Below are positions 50,148 through 62,150 of a stretch of DNA of 64,000 nt, piece by piece (the stretch's first letter is position 1; each line of letters starts with the position of its first letter). The notes under the pieces were generated by a model. The model worked only from the letters and a program-made list of their open reading frames with translations, searched no databases and was not told the DNA's origin. Origin of the DNA: Deefgea chitinilytica (GTDB lineage: Bacteria; Pseudomonadota; Gammaproteobacteria; Burkholderiales; Chitinibacteraceae); assembly GCF_016881405.1 (NCBI RefSeq), contig NZ_WOFE01000002.1, positions 62,001 through 126,000 on the forward strand. Reading direction: 5' to 3'. Made by a program: the position numbers and the translations under genes.

Positions 50148-52178
50148 TTAATACAAATGCTTTACCAACCAAGTCAACATCAGCAACAAGCCAATGATCA
50201 TCGCGAATGCATAGTGGTAAATGTAACCTGTCTGAATACGTCGGATAATGGCTGAGAAGAAGCCAACAACTTTCGCCGCTCCATTCACGACCAAACCGTC
50301 GATCAGCAAGGTATCACCTACTTTCCACAGCACAGTACCCAGTGCACGTGCACCAGCGGTAAAGACATTAATATAGAGATGATCCATGTAATACTTTTCT
50401 TCGAGTAACTTTCTAACACCAATCGAAGTAAAGAATCGATCAAATGCAGCAGGAATTGCTGGTTTAACCATATAGAAAACATAAGCGCAAACAACACCAG
50501 CAACAGCAAGCCAGAACGGCAGCGTTACAAAAGCATGCATACCCATATGAAGCCAATCATGCGCGTGCTCTGCAACTACTTCCATTGCGCCATGAGTTTC
50601 ATGATTAATGAAAATCACATTTTTGAAAAAATCACCCGCCAACATAGGGCCAATCGCAATTGCACCAATAACTAATGAAGGCACAGCTAACAAAGCTAAT
50701 GGCAAGGTAACAACCCAAGGCGACTCATGCGGTTTGTCATTTGGCCCCAAACCATGATGATGATCGTGATCATCGTGTGTATCGTGACCATGGTGGTGAT
50801 CTTTCTTTTGCATCCACTGCTCTTTACCGTGGAATACCAAGAAGTACATCCGGAATGAATAGAACGCAGTTACAAAGACGCCAGCAACAACCGCAAAGTA
50901 GGCAAATCCAGCACCTGGCAATTTAGACGCTTCTACAGCCAAAATAATCGAGTCTTTCGAATAAAAACCAGATAAGAAAGGCGTGCCAATCAATGCCAGA
51001 GAACCAATCAGTGAAGTGATCCACGTGATCTTCATGTATTTACGCAAGCCACCCATATTACGGATATCTTGATCATGGTGCATACCCATGATCACCGAAC
51101 CCGCAGCAAGGAATAGCAAGGCCTTAAAAAACGCATGCGTCATTAAATGGAACACAGCAACAGAGTACGCTGAAGCACCTAATGCAACAGTCATGTAACC
51201 CAGCTGAGACAACGTTGAGTAGGCCACAACACGTTTAATATCGTTTTGGATAATCCCGAGGAAGCCCATAAACAATGCCGTGATCGCACCAATCACCAAT
51301 ACAAAATTCAGTGCAGTCTCAGACATCTCGAACAATGGTGACATCCGCGATACCATAAAGATACCGGCAGTCACCATCGTTGCCGCATGAATCAGTGCTG
51401 AGATTGGAGTTGGGCCTTCCATTGAATCTGGCAGCCACACATGGAGTGGAAATTGTGCAGATTTACCCATTGCACCAATAAACAACAAGATGCAAGTAAC
51501 GGTGATTAATGACCAATTAGCACCGGCAAACAAGCTAATCGTGGCATCTTTCAATTCTGGCGCTTTGGCAAAAACGGCTGCGTAGTCCAAGCTGCCAAAG
51601 TGAGCCAAAACTAAACCAATCCCTAGCAAGAAGCCTAAGTCACCAACACGGTTTACCAAAAAGGCTTTCAAGTTCGCAAAAGTCGCCGTTGGACGTTTAA
51701 ACCAAAAACCAATCAATAGATAAGACACCAAACCTACCGCTTCCCAGCCAAAGAATAGCTGAACAAAATTGTTACTCATCACGAGCATCAACATTGAGAA
51801 GGTAAACAGTGAAATATAACTAAAGAAACGTTGATAGCCAGGATCTTCATGCATGTAGCCAATGGTGTAGATATGCACCATCAACGATACAAAAGTCACC
51901 ACACACATCATCATGGCAGTCAAATTATCGACCCAAAAGCCGATATTTAAATCTACGCCATTGACCGATAGCCATGTGTAGAGATTGCCATTAAATGATT
52001 CGCCACCGTTGAGCAAATAATTCAATGTGTAAGCTGATAAGGCAAAAGACACCGCAACGCCCGAAATGGTCGCCACATGCGCCGCGCGCCGCCCAATCGC
52101 CCAGCCGAACAAACCGGCGATGAGCGAGCCCAGTAATGGCGCTAGCGGTATAAGCAGATAAATCGATTTCATATCCAT
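50148..52178 (-). CDS. nuoL: NADH-quinone oxidoreductase subunit L
   Basis: 676 residues: an antiporter-like core (~1-450, with GAMGKSAQFPLHVWLPDSMEGPTP) and a C-terminal amphipathic lateral helix that clasps the membrane arm. A His/Asp-rich loop (HHHGHDTHDDHDHHHG, ~459-475) lies before the lateral part; similar loops occur in other NuoL proteins. The neighbouring nuoK gene ends 33 bases upstream of its start. Confidence 0.96.
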   Translation of the reverse strand: MDMKSIYLLIPLAPLLGSLIAGLFGWAIGRRAAHVATISGVAVSFALSAYTLNYLLNGGESFNGNLYTWLSVNGVDLNIGFWVDNLTAMMMCVVTFVSLMVHIYTIGYMHEDPGYQRFFSYISLFTFSMLMLVMSNNFVQLFFGWEAVGLVSYLLIGFWFKRPTATFANLKAFLVNRVGDLGFLLGIGLVLAHFGSLDYAAVFAKAPELKDATISLFAGANWSLITVTCILLFIGAMGKSAQFPLHVWLPDSMEGPTPISALIHAATMVTAGIFMVSRMSPLFEMSETALNFVLVIGAITALFMGFLGIIQNDIKRVVAYSTLSQLGYMTVALGASAYSVAVFHLMTHAFFKALLFLAAGSVIMGMHHDQDIRNMGGLRKYMKITWITSLIGSLALIGTPFLSGFYSKDSIILAVEASKLPGAGFAYFAVVAGVFVTAFYSFRMYFLVFHGKEQWMQKKDHHHGHDTHDDHDHHHGLGPNDKPHESPWVVTLPLALLAVPSLVIGAIAIGPMLAGDFFKNVIFINHETHGAMEVVAEHAHDWLHMGMHAFVTLPFWLAVAGVVCAYVFYMVKPAIPAAFDRFFTSIGVRKLLEEKYYMDHLYINVFTAGARALGTVLWKVGDTLLIDGLVVNGAAKVVGFFSAIIRRIQTGYIYHYAFAMIIGLLLMLTWLVKHLY

Positions 52179-52210
52179 TGGTATTCGTATCCGATTCTAT
52201 GTTGTCCGGT

Positions 52211-52516
52211 TTAACCCTTCATGCTATCCAAATCTTCGACGTTGATCGTCCGTAAATTACGGAAGAGCACCACCAAGATAGCGAGGCCAATAGCCGATTC
52301 GGCTGCGGCAACGGTAAGGATAAAGAAGACGAAAATCTGGCCACCGGTATCGCCCAAAAACTGCGAAAACGCGATGAAATTCATATTCACCGACAACAAC
52401 ATCAGTTCGATTGCCATCAGCAATACGATCAGATTTTTGCGGTTCATGAAAATGCCAAACACACTGGTCGCAAACATAATTGCACCCAGCAAAAGGTAAT
52501 GAGTCAGTGTAAGCAC
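52211..52516 (-). CDS. nuoK: NADH-quinone oxidoreductase subunit K
   Basis: 101 residues with three helices (~5-25, 30-50, 60-85); Glu36 in [14 protein letters not shown] and a second Glu in [11 protein letters not shown] are the conserved membrane carboxylates of the proton path. The normal length and place between nuoJ and nuoL. Confidence 0.96.
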   Translation of the reverse strand: MLTLTHYLLLGAIMFATSVFGIFMNRKNLIVLLMAIELMLLSVNMNFIAFSQFLGDTGGQIFVFFILTVAAAESAIGLAILVVLFRNLRTINVEDLDSMKG

Positions 52517-52545
52517 ATATCCTCCTAAGCTCTTATCTAGGCCAA

Positions 52546-53184
52546 TTAGGCTGCGGGTTGATCGGAAGACGCTGCGGAATCATCAGCGACATTTTTTGGC
52601 TCAGAAGCCATTTTTACAATCCGCAAACGATCTTCACGTTTAACACGAACTTGTTCGCCTGGATTGATATACTTCGTATTCTTACGTTTACGCAATGTCA
52701 AAGCAATCGCAGCAACCATGCCCACTAAGAGCAACACAGCAGAGAGCTGGAATGGCAAGAAGTATTGGGTGTAAATCAATTTACCCAATGTTTCTGCAGA
52801 TGCTGTGTTAAAACTTGGTTCGAGCAAGCGTGACTCATCAATTTGCGCAGCACGATGCGACAGAATCATCACCATCTCAATCAACATGATGATTGCGACA
52901 GTGCCGGCAACTGGCAAGAATTTCCAAAAGCTCTTGCGTAACGCTTCGAAGTTGATATCCAGCATCATCACGACAAACAAGAACAACACCATCACTGCAC
53001 CGACATAAATCACAATCAGTGAAACTGCTAAAAACTCAGCTTTAATGAGCATCCACAAAACGGCACTATTAAAGAAGGCCAACACCAAATACAACACGGC
53101 ATGGACTGGATTTTTTGCGGTAATCACACGGAACGCGGCAAAAATCAGTACCGCAGCAAAAACATAAAAAAGCGCTAAAGTCAT
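52546..53184 (-). CDS. nuoJ: NADH-quinone oxidoreductase subunit J
   Basis: 212 residues with five helices in the first ~170 residues ([40 protein letters not shown]) and a basic, Ala/Ser-rich C-terminal tail in the cytoplasm. NuoJ belongs to the proton path near the quinone site. The tail is longer than in E. coli (184 residues). Confidence 0.95.
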   Translation of the reverse strand: MTLALFYVFAAVLIFAAFRVITAKNPVHAVLYLVLAFFNSAVLWMLIKAEFLAVSLIVIYVGAVMVLFLFVVMMLDINFEALRKSFWKFLPVAGTVAIIMLIEMVMILSHRAAQIDESRLLEPSFNTASAETLGKLIYTQYFLPFQLSAVLLLVGMVAAIALTLRKRKNTKYINPGEQVRVKREDRLRIVKMASEPKNVADDSAASSDQPAA

Positions 53185-53193
53185 GTTCGTTTC

Positions 53194-53685
53194 CTAGCGG
53201 TATTTAGCATCAGCAGCTTTACGTTCTGCGATTTCAGCTTCGTACTTATCACCCACCGCCAACAGCATTGGCTTGGTGTAATACAAATCGCCACGTTTTT
53301 CACCGTGATATTCATAAATATGCGTTTCGACAATCGCATCAACTGGACAGGCTTCTTCACAGAAACCGCAGAAAATGCATTTTGTCAGATCGATATCATA
53401 GCGGCTGGTACGACGAGTTTTGTCGTCCGGGCGAGCTTCTGATTCGATTGTAATCGCCATCGCAGGACAAACAGCTTCGCACAATTTACAAGCAATACAA
53501 CGTTCCTCACCATTAGCATAACGACGCTGTGCATGCAGACCACGAAAACGTGGGCTGTATGGTGTCTTTTCCTCAGGAAATTGCACTGTAATCTTGCGTT
53601 GGAAGAAATGGCGACCTGTTAATAACAAGCCTTTTACCAATTCCACCAACAAGAAGGTTTTAAAGAAATAAAGAATTTTATCCAT
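53194..53685 (-). CDS. nuoI: NADH-quinone oxidoreductase subunit I
   Basis: 163 residues, a peripheral ferredoxin-like subunit with two 4Fe-4S motifs, [16 protein letters not shown] (~62-77) and [16 protein letters not shown] (~101-116). They hold clusters N6a and N6b that feed electrons towards NuoB. It follows nuoH by 18 bases. Confidence 0.97.
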   Translation of the reverse strand: MDKILYFFKTFLLVELVKGLLLTGRHFFQRKITVQFPEEKTPYSPRFRGLHAQRRYANGEERCIACKLCEAVCPAMAITIESEARPDDKTRRTSRYDIDLTKCIFCGFCEEACPVDAIVETHIYEYHGEKRGDLYYTKPMLLAVGDKYEAEIAERKAADAKYR

Positions 53686-53703
53686 GGTCTCAGTCCTTAT
53701 CCA

Positions 53704-54771
53704 TTACCAGATTGACCAAGGGGTCATCATCCAAGCACCCACCAAGACAATCCAAACCAAAGTCACTGGAATAAAAATCTTCCAACCAAGGCGCATTAAT
53801 TGGTCATAACGGTAGCGTGGGAATGTCGCGCGGAACCACAAGAAGCAGAATAATAAAAACGCAACTTTGAGTACCCACCACAATGGGCTTGCAGCGCCCA
53901 GCACAGGGATCGATGCAGGAAAAGGCGATAACCACCCACCCAAGAACATCACCGAAGCCATGGCGGAAATCAGGATCATATTGGCGTATTCAGCCAAGAA
54001 GAACAGCGCAAAGCTCATGCCTGAATATTCAACCATATGACCCGCAACAATCTCAGATTCGCCTTCAGTCACGTCAAACGGAGCGCGGTTAGTTTCTGCA
54101 ACACCAGCGATAAAGTAAACCACAAATAATGGGAACAGAGGGATCAAGTTCCAAGACAAGATAGAACCAGCGCCCATCCCCTGCCCTTGCTGCTCTACGA
54201 TTGCAGTTAGATTCAAACTACCTGAAACCATAATCACGCCAACCAGAGCGAAACCCATTGCAAGCTCATAAGAGATCACCTGAGCCGCAGCACGCATACC
54301 GCCAAGGAAAGCGTATTTCGAGTTCGATGCCCAGCCAGCGAGAATCACACCATAAACACCCATCGAAGTAATCGCCATCACGTAGAGCAAGCCCACGTTC
54401 ACATCAGCCAATACATACCCAGGGTAAAACGGCACAACAGCCCAAGCAGCTAGTGCAGGAACCAATACCATGATGGGAGCTAAAAAGAAAAGCTTTTTGT
54501 CGGCCGCGCTTGGTGCAATAATTTCTTTTAGAAGAAGTTTTACACCGTCAGCAACAGGCTGCAGCAAACCAAATGGACCAACGCGATTTGGACCAACGCG
54601 AATCTGCATAAAACCAATCACTTTACGTTCCGCCAAAGTGAGGTAAGCAACCCCCCCCATAATTGGCGCAACAATCAGGATAATTTTGAGCAAAGTCCAC
54701 AAGAAAAAAGCACCTTGGTAAGCTGCTTCTGCACCCATAAAGCCAGCGAGGATATTTTGTATAAATTCCAT
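53704..54771 (-). CDS. nuoH: NADH-quinone oxidoreductase subunit H
   Basis: 355 residues from ATG 54771, with GGGGAG upstream; a longer frame overlapping nuoG is rejected. Eight helices; the segment [20 protein letters not shown] and [22 protein letters not shown] are the quinone-site hallmarks. It anchors the peripheral arm and forms the quinone chamber. Confidence 0.96.
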   Translation of the reverse strand: MEFIQNILAGFMGAEAAYQGAFFLWTLLKIILIVAPIMGGVAYLTLAERKVIGFMQIRVGPNRVGPFGLLQPVADGVKLLLKEIIAPSAADKKLFFLAPIMVLVPALAAWAVVPFYPGYVLADVNVGLLYVMAITSMGVYGVILAGWASNSKYAFLGGMRAAAQVISYELAMGFALVGVIMVSGSLNLTAIVEQQGQGMGAGSILSWNLIPLFPLFVVYFIAGVAETNRAPFDVTEGESEIVAGHMVEYSGMSFALFFLAEYANMILISAMASVMFLGGWLSPFPASIPVLGAASPLWWVLKVAFLLFCFLWFRATFPRYRYDQLMRLGWKIFIPVTLVWIVLVGAWMMTPWSIW

Positions 54772-54781
54772 AATCTCCCCC

Positions 54782-57091
54782 TTAACCTTTGAGCACTTCA
54801 ACAGCGCCGACCATATCACCCAAGTTGCGGGTTAATGGGTGCGAAGTTGCGGCACGAATCACGTCATCAACAAGACCATCATCAACCGCGACGGTCAATT
54901 CAGCACTACCCTGTCCTTGCTTCACAATCGCCTTATCACCGGCAACTAATGATAACTTTGCAAGTGTTGCTGAATTAGCGCGCAATGTAGATGCCTGTGC
55001 GGCGTCTGCAGTCGCTTGCAAACTCGGAGCACGGCGAACCACTGAATCAGCTTGATACAAAGGCACTTCACCCAAGCGCACCAAGCCTTGAGCAGTTTGC
55101 GCATTTACAGCAATCGGCTGAACAAGTGCATTATTCAAGCGAGTTGAAATTTCACCAGCCAGTGCTTCATCACGGATTTCTTCAGATGAATTGTAATCAA
55201 AGCCATTAAAGCCAAGGATATTGCCAAGAACACGGAATACTTTCCAAGCAGGACGAGTCTCGCCCAATGGACGCACCACACCATTGAAGCTTTGTGCCTT
55301 ACCTTCCATATTCACAAACGTGCCAGATGTTTCGCTAAATGGAGAAACCGGCAAGATTACATCGGCATAATCCATTGCACAGCTTTGGAATGGAGACATC
55401 ATAACAACCATCTCAGCATTCTTAGCCGCAGCCAATGCTTGAGCACCGTTGTGCGCATCGTACTCAGGCTCTACCCCCAAGAATACATAGGCTTTTTTAC
55501 CAGACTCAAAGACATTCCCGCCGATATCTGCACCAATCAACTCAGCACCAACGCTATTCGCGCTAATCGCTGGCACGCCTAATTTAGCGCCAGTCAATGT
55601 CGCCAACGCTTCTGCCACTGCATAGATTTCAGCAAAACGGGCTGATTGTTGTGCGATATTGCCAAGCAAGATGGCTGATTTTTCTTTACCATCAAAGCTC
55701 TTAGCAATCGCACGAGCAGCATCAGTAACTTCAACACTAGCCAACTCAATGCCAGCAGGTGCGCTAGTTGATTTCAACTCAACAAGAGCCTTAACAACTT
55801 GCAACAAACCTTCAACTAATTGATCTGGGCGAACAATCACTTCACCAGCCAACTTGGTTAGCAATTCATCGCCATGCACATTCACCAGCGACAAGCCCAA
55901 GCCTTTTTTCACTGATTGGCGTAAGCGTTGTGCTAACAAAGGTTGTTCTTTACGAATCGTTGAACCAACAAGCAAAACGGCTTCATTTTGTGCCAACTCT
56001 TCAATTGATTGACCAAGCCATTTCGCGCCTTGTGTTTTGGCAGAAAAGTCAGCTTGACGAGCGAAAGCTTGAACCGCATCAACGCCCAAACCCGCCATCA
56101 ATTTACGCAACGAGAATAATTCTTCTACAGTACTGTTTGGCGATGCAACGGCAGCAACGCTGTCTTTACCATGTTCAGCAACAACTTGTTTCAAGCCGTT
56201 GGCAACATACTCCAGTGCTGTTTGCCAATCAGTCGTTTGCCAAACACCGCCTTGTTTCAACATCGGCTGAGTGAGGCGCTCTTCAGAATTCAAAGCTTCA
56301 TAAGAATAGCGGTCACGATCTGACAACCAGCACTCATTAATGGCTTCATTCTCAAGTGGCAGAACCCGCATTACTTTATTGTTCTTAACCTGAACAACTA
56401 AATTCGAACCTAGGCCATCATGCGGAGCTACCGATTTACGGCGTGATAACTCCCAAGTACGCGCGGTGTAGCGGAATGGCTTGCTAGTTAATGCGCCAAC
56501 CGGACACAAATCAATCACATTACCTGAGATTTCAGAGTTAACCGTTTTGCCAATAAATGGCATCACTTCGGTAAACTCACCACGATTGGCCATGCCTAAC
56601 TCTTGGAAACCCGCAATTTCTTCGGTAAACCGCACGCAGCGGCTGCAATGAATACAGCGCGTCATATCCGTAGAAATTAAAGAGCCAAAATCTTTATTGG
56701 CAACAACTCGCTTTTCTTCACTGTATACCGAGCCAGTTTGGCCATAACCTACGGCCAAATCTTGCAAAGTACACTCACCACCTTGATCGCAAATAGGGCA
56801 ATCTAGTGGGTGATTAATCAGCAAAAACTCCATCACCCCTTTCTGAGCTGTGACTGCTTGATCAGAATGAGTGAAGACTTTCATACCATCAGTAACAGGT
56901 GTGGCACAGGCCGGTAAAGGCTTAGGTGCTTTTTCGACCTGAACTAAACACATACGGCAGTTTGCGGCAATTGATAGCTTTTTGTGATAGCAAAAATGTG
57001 GAATGTGCACGCCAATTGAATTGGCTGCGTCCATCACAGTGCTACCACCAGGGACTGTCAATTTTTTACCGTCGATTTCGATTTCCAACAT
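54782..57091 (-). CDS. nuoG: NADH-quinone oxidoreductase subunit G
   Basis: 769 residues. The N-terminal part has a [2Fe-2S] ferredoxin fold with Cys34, Cys45, Cys48 and Cys62 ([15 protein letters not shown]), then His-bound N5 and [10 protein letters not shown] for the [4Fe-4S] clusters, followed by a molybdopterin-oxidoreductase-like domain (~220-690) that lacks the cofactor. It carries electrons from NuoE/F to NuoI. It is shorter than E. coli NuoG (908 residues), as usual outside enterics. Confidence 0.96.
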   Translation of the reverse strand: MLEIEIDGKKLTVPGGSTVMDAANSIGVHIPHFCYHKKLSIAANCRMCLVQVEKAPKPLPACATPVTDGMKVFTHSDQAVTAQKGVMEFLLINHPLDCPICDQGGECTLQDLAVGYGQTGSVYSEEKRVVANKDFGSLISTDMTRCIHCSRCVRFTEEIAGFQELGMANRGEFTEVMPFIGKTVNSEISGNVIDLCPVGALTSKPFRYTARTWELSRRKSVAPHDGLGSNLVVQVKNNKVMRVLPLENEAINECWLSDRDRYSYEALNSEERLTQPMLKQGGVWQTTDWQTALEYVANGLKQVVAEHGKDSVAAVASPNSTVEELFSLRKLMAGLGVDAVQAFARQADFSAKTQGAKWLGQSIEELAQNEAVLLVGSTIRKEQPLLAQRLRQSVKKGLGLSLVNVHGDELLTKLAGEVIVRPDQLVEGLLQVVKALVELKSTSAPAGIELASVEVTDAARAIAKSFDGKEKSAILLGNIAQQSARFAEIYAVAEALATLTGAKLGVPAISANSVGAELIGADIGGNVFESGKKAYVFLGVEPEYDAHNGAQALAAAKNAEMVVMMSPFQSCAMDYADVILPVSPFSETSGTFVNMEGKAQSFNGVVRPLGETRPAWKVFRVLGNILGFNGFDYNSSEEIRDEALAGEISTRLNNALVQPIAVNAQTAQGLVRLGEVPLYQADSVVRRAPSLQATADAAQASTLRANSATLAKLSLVAGDKAIVKQGQGSAELTVAVDDGLVDDVIRAATSHPLTRNLGDMVGAVEVLKG

Positions 57092-57153
57092 GCTCGACTC
57101 GATTCAAAGGCAATAATTCAAAAGAAAACTCGACTAATTTACTAATCAACTAA

Positions 57154-58440
57154 TTACAGCGCTTTAGCGGATTGTGATTCTTTAATCAAATCTTCGAATT
57201 CATGGCGGAAGTGTTTCAACATTCCACGCACAGGGAATACAGCAGCATCACCCAAAGCACAAATAGTGCGACCGGCAATATTGTCACCAACGCGTGACAA
57301 TAAATCCAAGTCTTCCATTTTGCCTTCACCGTGAGCGATACGATGGACAACACGATACAACCAGCCAGTACCTTCACGACATGGCGTGCATTGACCGCAT
57401 GACTCTTCGTGATAAAAATACGAGAGTCGCTCCAAGGCACTCACCATGCTGACTGTTTCATCCATCACAATCACCGCACCAGAACCCAACATCGAGCCTG
57501 CTTTCGCAATCGAATCGTAGTCCATCGTGCATTGCATCATGATGTCCGCTGGCAGCACAGGTGCAGAAGAACCACCTGGAATGACAGCTTTTAATTTTTT
57601 GCCATCGCGCATGCCACCGCACATTTCTAACAACTCAGAAAACGGCGTGCCCAGCGGAATTTCATAATTGCCTGGACGATTTACATGCCCAGAAACCGAG
57701 AACAATTTGGTACCACCGTTATTAGGTTTACCTAGCTCAAGGAATTTCTGACCGCCTTCGCGGATAATGTAAGGTACGGAGGCAAACGTCTCGGTATTAT
57801 TGATCGTTGTTGGCTTGCCATATAAACCAAAAGAAGCAGGGAACGGCGGTTTGAAGCGCGGCTGTCCTTTTTTGCCTTCTAGTGATTCAAGCAAGGCAGT
57901 TTCTTCACCACAAATATATGCACCGTAACCATGGTGAGCATGCAGCTGGAAGCTAAAATCTGAGCCTAAAATATTATCACCCAAGAAACCAGCGGCACGT
58001 GCTTGTTCAAGTGCAACTTCAAATCGCTCATACGCTTCAAAGATTTCCCCATGGATATAGTTATATCCAACGGTGATACCCATCGCATATGCACCAATAA
58101 TCATGCCTTCAATCAAAGCATGTGGGTTATACATTTGAATATCGAGATCTTTAAAGGTACCTGGCTCGCCTTCATCCGTATTACAAACCAAATATTTCTG
58201 GCCTGGAAAACTACGTGGCATAAACGACCATTTCAAGCCAGTTGGAAAACCTGCACCACCACGACCACGTAGGCCAGAGGTTTTCATTTCTGCAATCACT
58301 TCATCTTGAGTGATTTTGTCATTCAGAATTTTTTTCAAAGCCGCATAACCACCACGCTTAACGTATTCGTCTAAGTGCCAGCAGTTAGGGTTTTCAAATT
58401 CGACGCCTTCGAATACGACGCCTTTCACGTAGACAGTCAT
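57154..58440 (-). CDS. nuoF: NADH-quinone oxidoreductase subunit F
   Basis: 428 residues with the FMN/NADH site: [16 protein letters not shown] (~56-71) and the glycine-rich [12 protein letters not shown] (~177-188), and the [4Fe-4S] cluster N3 motif [12 protein letters not shown] (~347-358). It oxidises NADH and passes electrons to NuoE and NuoG. Its ATG overlaps the nuoE stop by one base. Confidence 0.97.
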   Translation of the reverse strand: MTVYVKGVVFEGVEFENPNCWHLDEYVKRGGYAALKKILNDKITQDEVIAEMKTSGLRGRGGAGFPTGLKWSFMPRSFPGQKYLVCNTDEGEPGTFKDLDIQMYNPHALIEGMIIGAYAMGITVGYNYIHGEIFEAYERFEVALEQARAAGFLGDNILGSDFSFQLHAHHGYGAYICGEETALLESLEGKKGQPRFKPPFPASFGLYGKPTTINNTETFASVPYIIREGGQKFLELGKPNNGGTKLFSVSGHVNRPGNYEIPLGTPFSELLEMCGGMRDGKKLKAVIPGGSSAPVLPADIMMQCTMDYDSIAKAGSMLGSGAVIVMDETVSMVSALERLSYFYHEESCGQCTPCREGTGWLYRVVHRIAHGEGKMEDLDLLSRVGDNIAGRTICALGDAAVFPVRGMLKHFRHEFEDLIKESQSAKAL

Positions 58441-58928
58441 TATTCAAGCTCCGCCAGTTTTTTATCAACAGCTTCAGGAGTCATGTGATTGCACATGCTG
58501 TGATTATTAACCAGCATTACCGGTGCGTACCCACAAGCCCCCATGCACTCACCTTCTTTCAAAGTGAATTTGCCATCAGCAGTTGTTTCATTAAAACCAA
58601 TACCGAGCTTTTTCTTCAAATAATCAGCTGTGGTATAGCCACCTGATAAAGCACAGGGTAAATTCGTACAAACAGTGAGTTTATACTTACCTACCGGCTT
58701 CAAATCGAACATATTGTAGAAAGTCGCAACTTCATACGCAGCTAAAGGCGCGATATTTAAATAAAGTGCGATCTGTTCAATCAAATCATTCGTTAAAGAC
58801 CGTTTCTCAACCTGAGCAATACGAAGTGCACTCATCACAGCTGAACGAGATTGCTCAGCAGGATATTTAGCCACTTCGCGATCAATTTGCTTGATTGAAT
58901 CAGCGGACAGAAGATTGTGTAAAGACAT
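58440..58928 (-). CDS. nuoE: NADH-quinone oxidoreductase subunit E
   Basis: 162 residues with the thioredoxin-like [2Fe-2S] fold: Cys in [12 protein letters not shown] (~86-96) and [12 protein letters not shown] (~127-138) bind cluster N1a. It completes the NADH-oxidising module with NuoF. Its ATG overlaps the nuoD stop. Confidence 0.97.
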   Translation of the reverse strand: MSLHNLLSADSIKQIDREVAKYPAEQSRSAVMSALRIAQVEKRSLTNDLIEQIALYLNIAPLAAYEVATFYNMFDLKPVGKYKLTVCTNLPCALSGGYTTADYLKKKLGIGFNETTADGKFTLKEGECMGACGYAPVMLVNNHSMCNHMTPEAVDKKLAELE

Positions 58929-60181
58929 TAGCGGTCAATCTCCCCGAAAACGATATCTTGTGTACCAATAATGGCCACTACGTCTGAAATCATATGCCCA
59001 CGCGACATTTCATCAAGTGCAGACAAATGGACATAGCCTGGTGCACGAATCTTCATCCGATATGGTTTATTCGCCCCATCAGACACCATGTAAATACCAA
59101 ACTCACCCTTTGGATGCTCAACTGCTGCATACGCCTGACCTTCTGGTACATGCATACCTTCAGTAAAGAGTTTAAAGTGATGAATCAGGTCTTCCATATT
59201 GGACTTCATTCCTTCACGAGAAGGCGGAGCCACTTTGTGGTTGGAGGTAATTACAGGACCAGGATTAGCTTTTAGCCATTGAACACATTGCTTGATAATC
59301 CGATTTGATTGACGCATTTCTTCAACACGAACCAAGTAGCGATCATAACAATCGCCGTTTTTCCCAACAGGAATATCAAAATCTAATTTATCGTAAACTT
59401 CATACGGCTGTTTCTTACGCAGATCCCACTCTACGCCTGAACCACGCAACATAGCACCAGTAAAACCAAGCGCTAAAGCACGCTCTGGCGATACCACGCC
59501 AATACCGACAGTACGCTGCTTCCAAATACGATTGTCAGTTAGTAGTGTTTCATACTCATCGACATAGGTAGGAAAGCGATTCGTGAAGTCCTCGATAAAA
59601 TCGAGCAAGCCGCCTTCACGATTTGAATTCATCTTTTTGATTGCTGCAGCATTGCGAATTTTCGATGCCTGATATTTTGGCATCTCATCCGGCAAGTCAC
59701 GATACACACCACCTGGGCGATAATACGCCGCATGCATCCGCGCACCTGAAACCGCTTCATAACAATCCATTAGATCTTCACGCTCACGGAACGCATAAAG
59801 AAAAATAGTCATTGCACCACAGTCAATACCGTGGGCACCAATCCACAATAAATGGTTCAGCACACGCGTGATTTCATCAAACATCACACGAATATATTGC
59901 GCGCGGATTGGCACATCTAAATTGAGCAACTTCTCAATTGCCATGCAATACGCATGCTCATTGGACATCATGGACACATAGTCAAGACGATCCATATAAG
60001 GCAAAGACTGAATGTATGTTTTGTTTTCTGCTAACTTCTCAGTACCACGATGCAATAAACCGATATGCGGGTCAGCGCGCTCAACAACCTCACCATCCAA
60101 TTCCAACACCAAACGCAAAACGCCGTGTGCTGCAGGATGTTGTGGACCAAAATTTAGGGTGTAATTACGGATTTCAGCCAC
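58928..60181 (-). CDS. nuoD: NADH-quinone oxidoreductase subunit D
   Basis: 417 residues from GTG 60181, which overlaps the end of nuoC and has GGAG seven bases upstream; a longer start is rejected because the protein then would lack homologous N-terminus. It is related to nickel hydrogenase large subunits ([36 protein letters not shown]) and, with NuoB, frames the quinone-binding cavity. NuoC and NuoD are separate here, unlike the CD fusion of E. coli. Confidence 0.96.
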   Translation of the reverse strand: MAEIRNYTLNFGPQHPAAHGVLRLVLELDGEVVERADPHIGLLHRGTEKLAENKTYIQSLPYMDRLDYVSMMSNEHAYCMAIEKLLNLDVPIRAQYIRVMFDEITRVLNHLLWIGAHGIDCGAMTIFLYAFREREDLMDCYEAVSGARMHAAYYRPGGVYRDLPDEMPKYQASKIRNAAAIKKMNSNREGGLLDFIEDFTNRFPTYVDEYETLLTDNRIWKQRTVGIGVVSPERALALGFTGAMLRGSGVEWDLRKKQPYEVYDKLDFDIPVGKNGDCYDRYLVRVEEMRQSNRIIKQCVQWLKANPGPVITSNHKVAPPSREGMKSNMEDLIHHFKLFTEGMHVPEGQAYAAVEHPKGEFGIYMVSDGANKPYRMKIRAPGYVHLSALDEMSRGHMISDVVAIIGTQDIVFGEIDR

Positions 60182-60770
60182 CGTAGTTCTCCTCACGGAT
60201 AATGCGCGGCGTAATTTCACGCGGATCGATAGTCACTGGCTGGTAAATCACACGTGCCTGATCTGCGTCGTAGCGCATTTCGACATATCCAGACAATGGG
60301 AAATCTTTGCGGAAAGGATGACCAACAAAGCCATAGTCAGTCAATAAGCGACGCAAATCTGGATGACCGAGGTAAACAATGCCAAACAGATCAAATGATT
60401 CACGCTCAAACCAATTTACCGCAGGCCAAACATCTACTACAGATGCAAGTACAGGAAACGAGTCATCGACGCAAAATACGCGTACACGTAAACGAACATT
60501 GAATTTATAAGAGAGGAAATGATACACCGTCGCAAAGCGATTACCTTCCCATACACCGTCTTTGTATGTGCTGTAATCCATACCGCATGCATCAATAAGC
60601 TGCTCAAATTGCAATTGAGCATTGTCACGTAATTGCAAAGCCACTTCTGGCCAATTTGCAGCAGAAACTTCCAGTGTAACTTCGTCTAGCGCAGTTTCCA
60701 AAGAAACAATCTTACTTTCACCCAAAACAGAGCGCAGACTTTCCATGAGCGTTTCTAACTTAGTCGCCAT
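60174..60770 (-). CDS. nuoC: NADH-quinone oxidoreductase subunit C
   Basis: 198 residues with the 30-kDa-subunit core ([18 protein letters not shown]; the motif [35 protein letters not shown] at ~125-158). It contacts NuoD and NuoB in the connecting part of the peripheral arm. It overlaps the nuoD start by eight bases. Confidence 0.96.
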   Translation of the reverse strand: MATKLETLMESLRSVLGESKIVSLETALDEVTLEVSAANWPEVALQLRDNAQLQFEQLIDACGMDYSTYKDGVWEGNRFATVYHFLSYKFNVRLRVRVFCVDDSFPVLASVVDVWPAVNWFERESFDLFGIVYLGHPDLRRLLTDYGFVGHPFRKDFPLSGYVEMRYDADQARVIYQPVTIDPREITPRIIREENYGG

Positions 60771-60779
60771 AGTTCAACC

Positions 60780-61250
60780 TCACGAACGCGCAATGGTATT
60801 GGTGCGCTTAATCTTGTTTTGCAATTGGATAATGCCATACAAGAGCGCTTCAGCTGTCGGAGGACAGCCAGGAACATATACGTCAACTGGAACAATTCGA
60901 TCACAGCCGCGCACAACGGAATAGGAATAATGATAATAGCCACCACCATTCGCACAGGAGCCCATTGAGATTACCCAACGTGGCTCAGGCATTTGGTCGT
61001 AAACTTTACGCAACGCTGGCGCCATTTTATTGCACAATGTGCCAGCAACAATCATTAAGTCTGACTGACGAGGCGACGGACGAAACACGACGCCAAAACG
61101 ATCTAAGTCATAACGAGCGGCACCAGCGTGCATCATCTCAACCGCACAACAGGCCAGACCAAATGTCATGGGCCATAAAGAACCTGTGCGGGCACTGTTA
61201 ATTACAGCGTCCACCGTCGTCGTAATAAAACCTTTATCTTGGGCTTCCAT
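60780..61250 (-). CDS. nuoB: NADH-quinone oxidoreductase subunit B
   Basis: 156 residues from ATG 61250, with GGGAG eight bases upstream; a longer frame through the nuoA stop is rejected. Cluster N2 cysteines appear in [10 protein letters not shown] (CC), MGSCANGGG and [12 protein letters not shown]. It is the last electron carrier before quinone. The start lies five bases downstream of the nuoA stop. Confidence 0.97.
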   Translation of the reverse strand: MEAQDKGFITTTVDAVINSARTGSLWPMTFGLACCAVEMMHAGAARYDLDRFGVVFRPSPRQSDLMIVAGTLCNKMAPALRKVYDQMPEPRWVISMGSCANGGGYYHYSYSVVRGCDRIVPVDVYVPGCPPTAEALLYGIIQLQNKIKRTNTIARS

Positions 61251-61255
61251 TTGCT

Positions 61256-61624
61256 TTACTCCCACTCTAGAGCGCCCTTCTTCCATTCATAGATGAAACC
61301 AACCACCAAAATGGTCAAAAAAATCATCATTGACAAAAAGCCGAACATTCCCAGTTCTTTAAGCACAACAGCCCAAGGAACTAAAAATGCAACCTCTAAG
61401 TCAAACAAGATAAACAAAATTGCCACAAGATAATAGCGCACATCAAATTGCATGCGCGCATCTTCGAATGCCTCAAAACCACATTCGTAAGGCGAGTTTT
61501 TTGCAGTATCTGGTCGAACTGTACCCATTACCTTGCCGATACCATAGCCCATCACCAGCGGTGCAACACCTACTAGCAATCCGACAAATAGAAACAACAG
61601 GATTGGGAAATAGTTTTCCAGCAT
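61256..61624 (-). CDS. nuoA: NADH-quinone oxidoreductase subunit A
   Basis: 122 residues with three helices and the loop [21 protein letters not shown] (~47-67), typical of NuoA, which links the arms near the quinone site. It is the first gene of the operon. The 169 bases before it separate it from secG; a short GCTGGG/CCCAGC hairpin (61695-61710) there may end the secG transcript, and the nuo promoter must lie nearby. Confidence 0.96.
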   Translation of the reverse strand: MLENYFPILLFLFVGLLVGVAPLVMGYGIGKVMGTVRPDTAKNSPYECGFEAFEDARMQFDVRYYLVAILFILFDLEVAFLVPWAVVLKELGMFGFLSMMIFLTILVVGFIYEWKKGALEWE

Positions 61625-61793
61625 AAAAATCCCCCAGCGCAGAACATTTACGAAAAAACAAACAGCTTAATTATTATTTTTATCACACAGAAACGCTGGG
61701 TTACCCCAGCGCATTTTGAAGCACTAGATTTATCCACCTATTGCAAAGCTTCCAAACCTAGTTTTACACCGACAAGCTTACAAAAACGCAAAC

Positions 61794-62114
61794 TTAATCA
61801 GGAATTTTTTGACCCGAAACCTGTGAGGCGACAGCAGGAGTCACAATAGTCATAATTGATTTTGCTTGTTTTGGTGCCGTTAAAAACACCAAAGACATTG
61901 AAGTTACAAAAAACAGAGTCGCCGCTATTGCCGTTGCGCGACTCAAAAAATTAGCAGAGCCCGAAGCGCCAAATACACTACCGGCAGAACCGCCGCCACT
62001 ACCAAAAGCAGCTCCCATATCAGCACCTTTACCGTGCTGCATCAAGACCAACACAATCACAGCAATCGCTGAAATTACATTTACTACAAGCACCAAACTG
62101 GTAACGAAGTCCAT
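61794..62114 (-). CDS. secG: Protein-export membrane protein SecG
   Basis: 106 residues with two helices (~3-22 and 55-75) and the glycine-rich loop GADMGAAFGSGGGSAGSVFG with LSRATA, as in SecG. It is an accessory subunit of the SecYEG translocon that aids SecA cycling. It follows tpiA by 36 bases, an order kept in many proteobacteria. Confidence 0.95.
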   Translation of the reverse strand: MDFVTSLVLVVNVISAIAVIVLVLMQHGKGADMGAAFGSGGGSAGSVFGASGSANFLSRATAIAATLFFVTSMSLVFLTAPKQAKSIMTIVTPAVASQVSGQKIPD

Positions 62115-62150
62115 TTTTTTCTCATTTCAATAGCGGCGTGAATTGTACCA

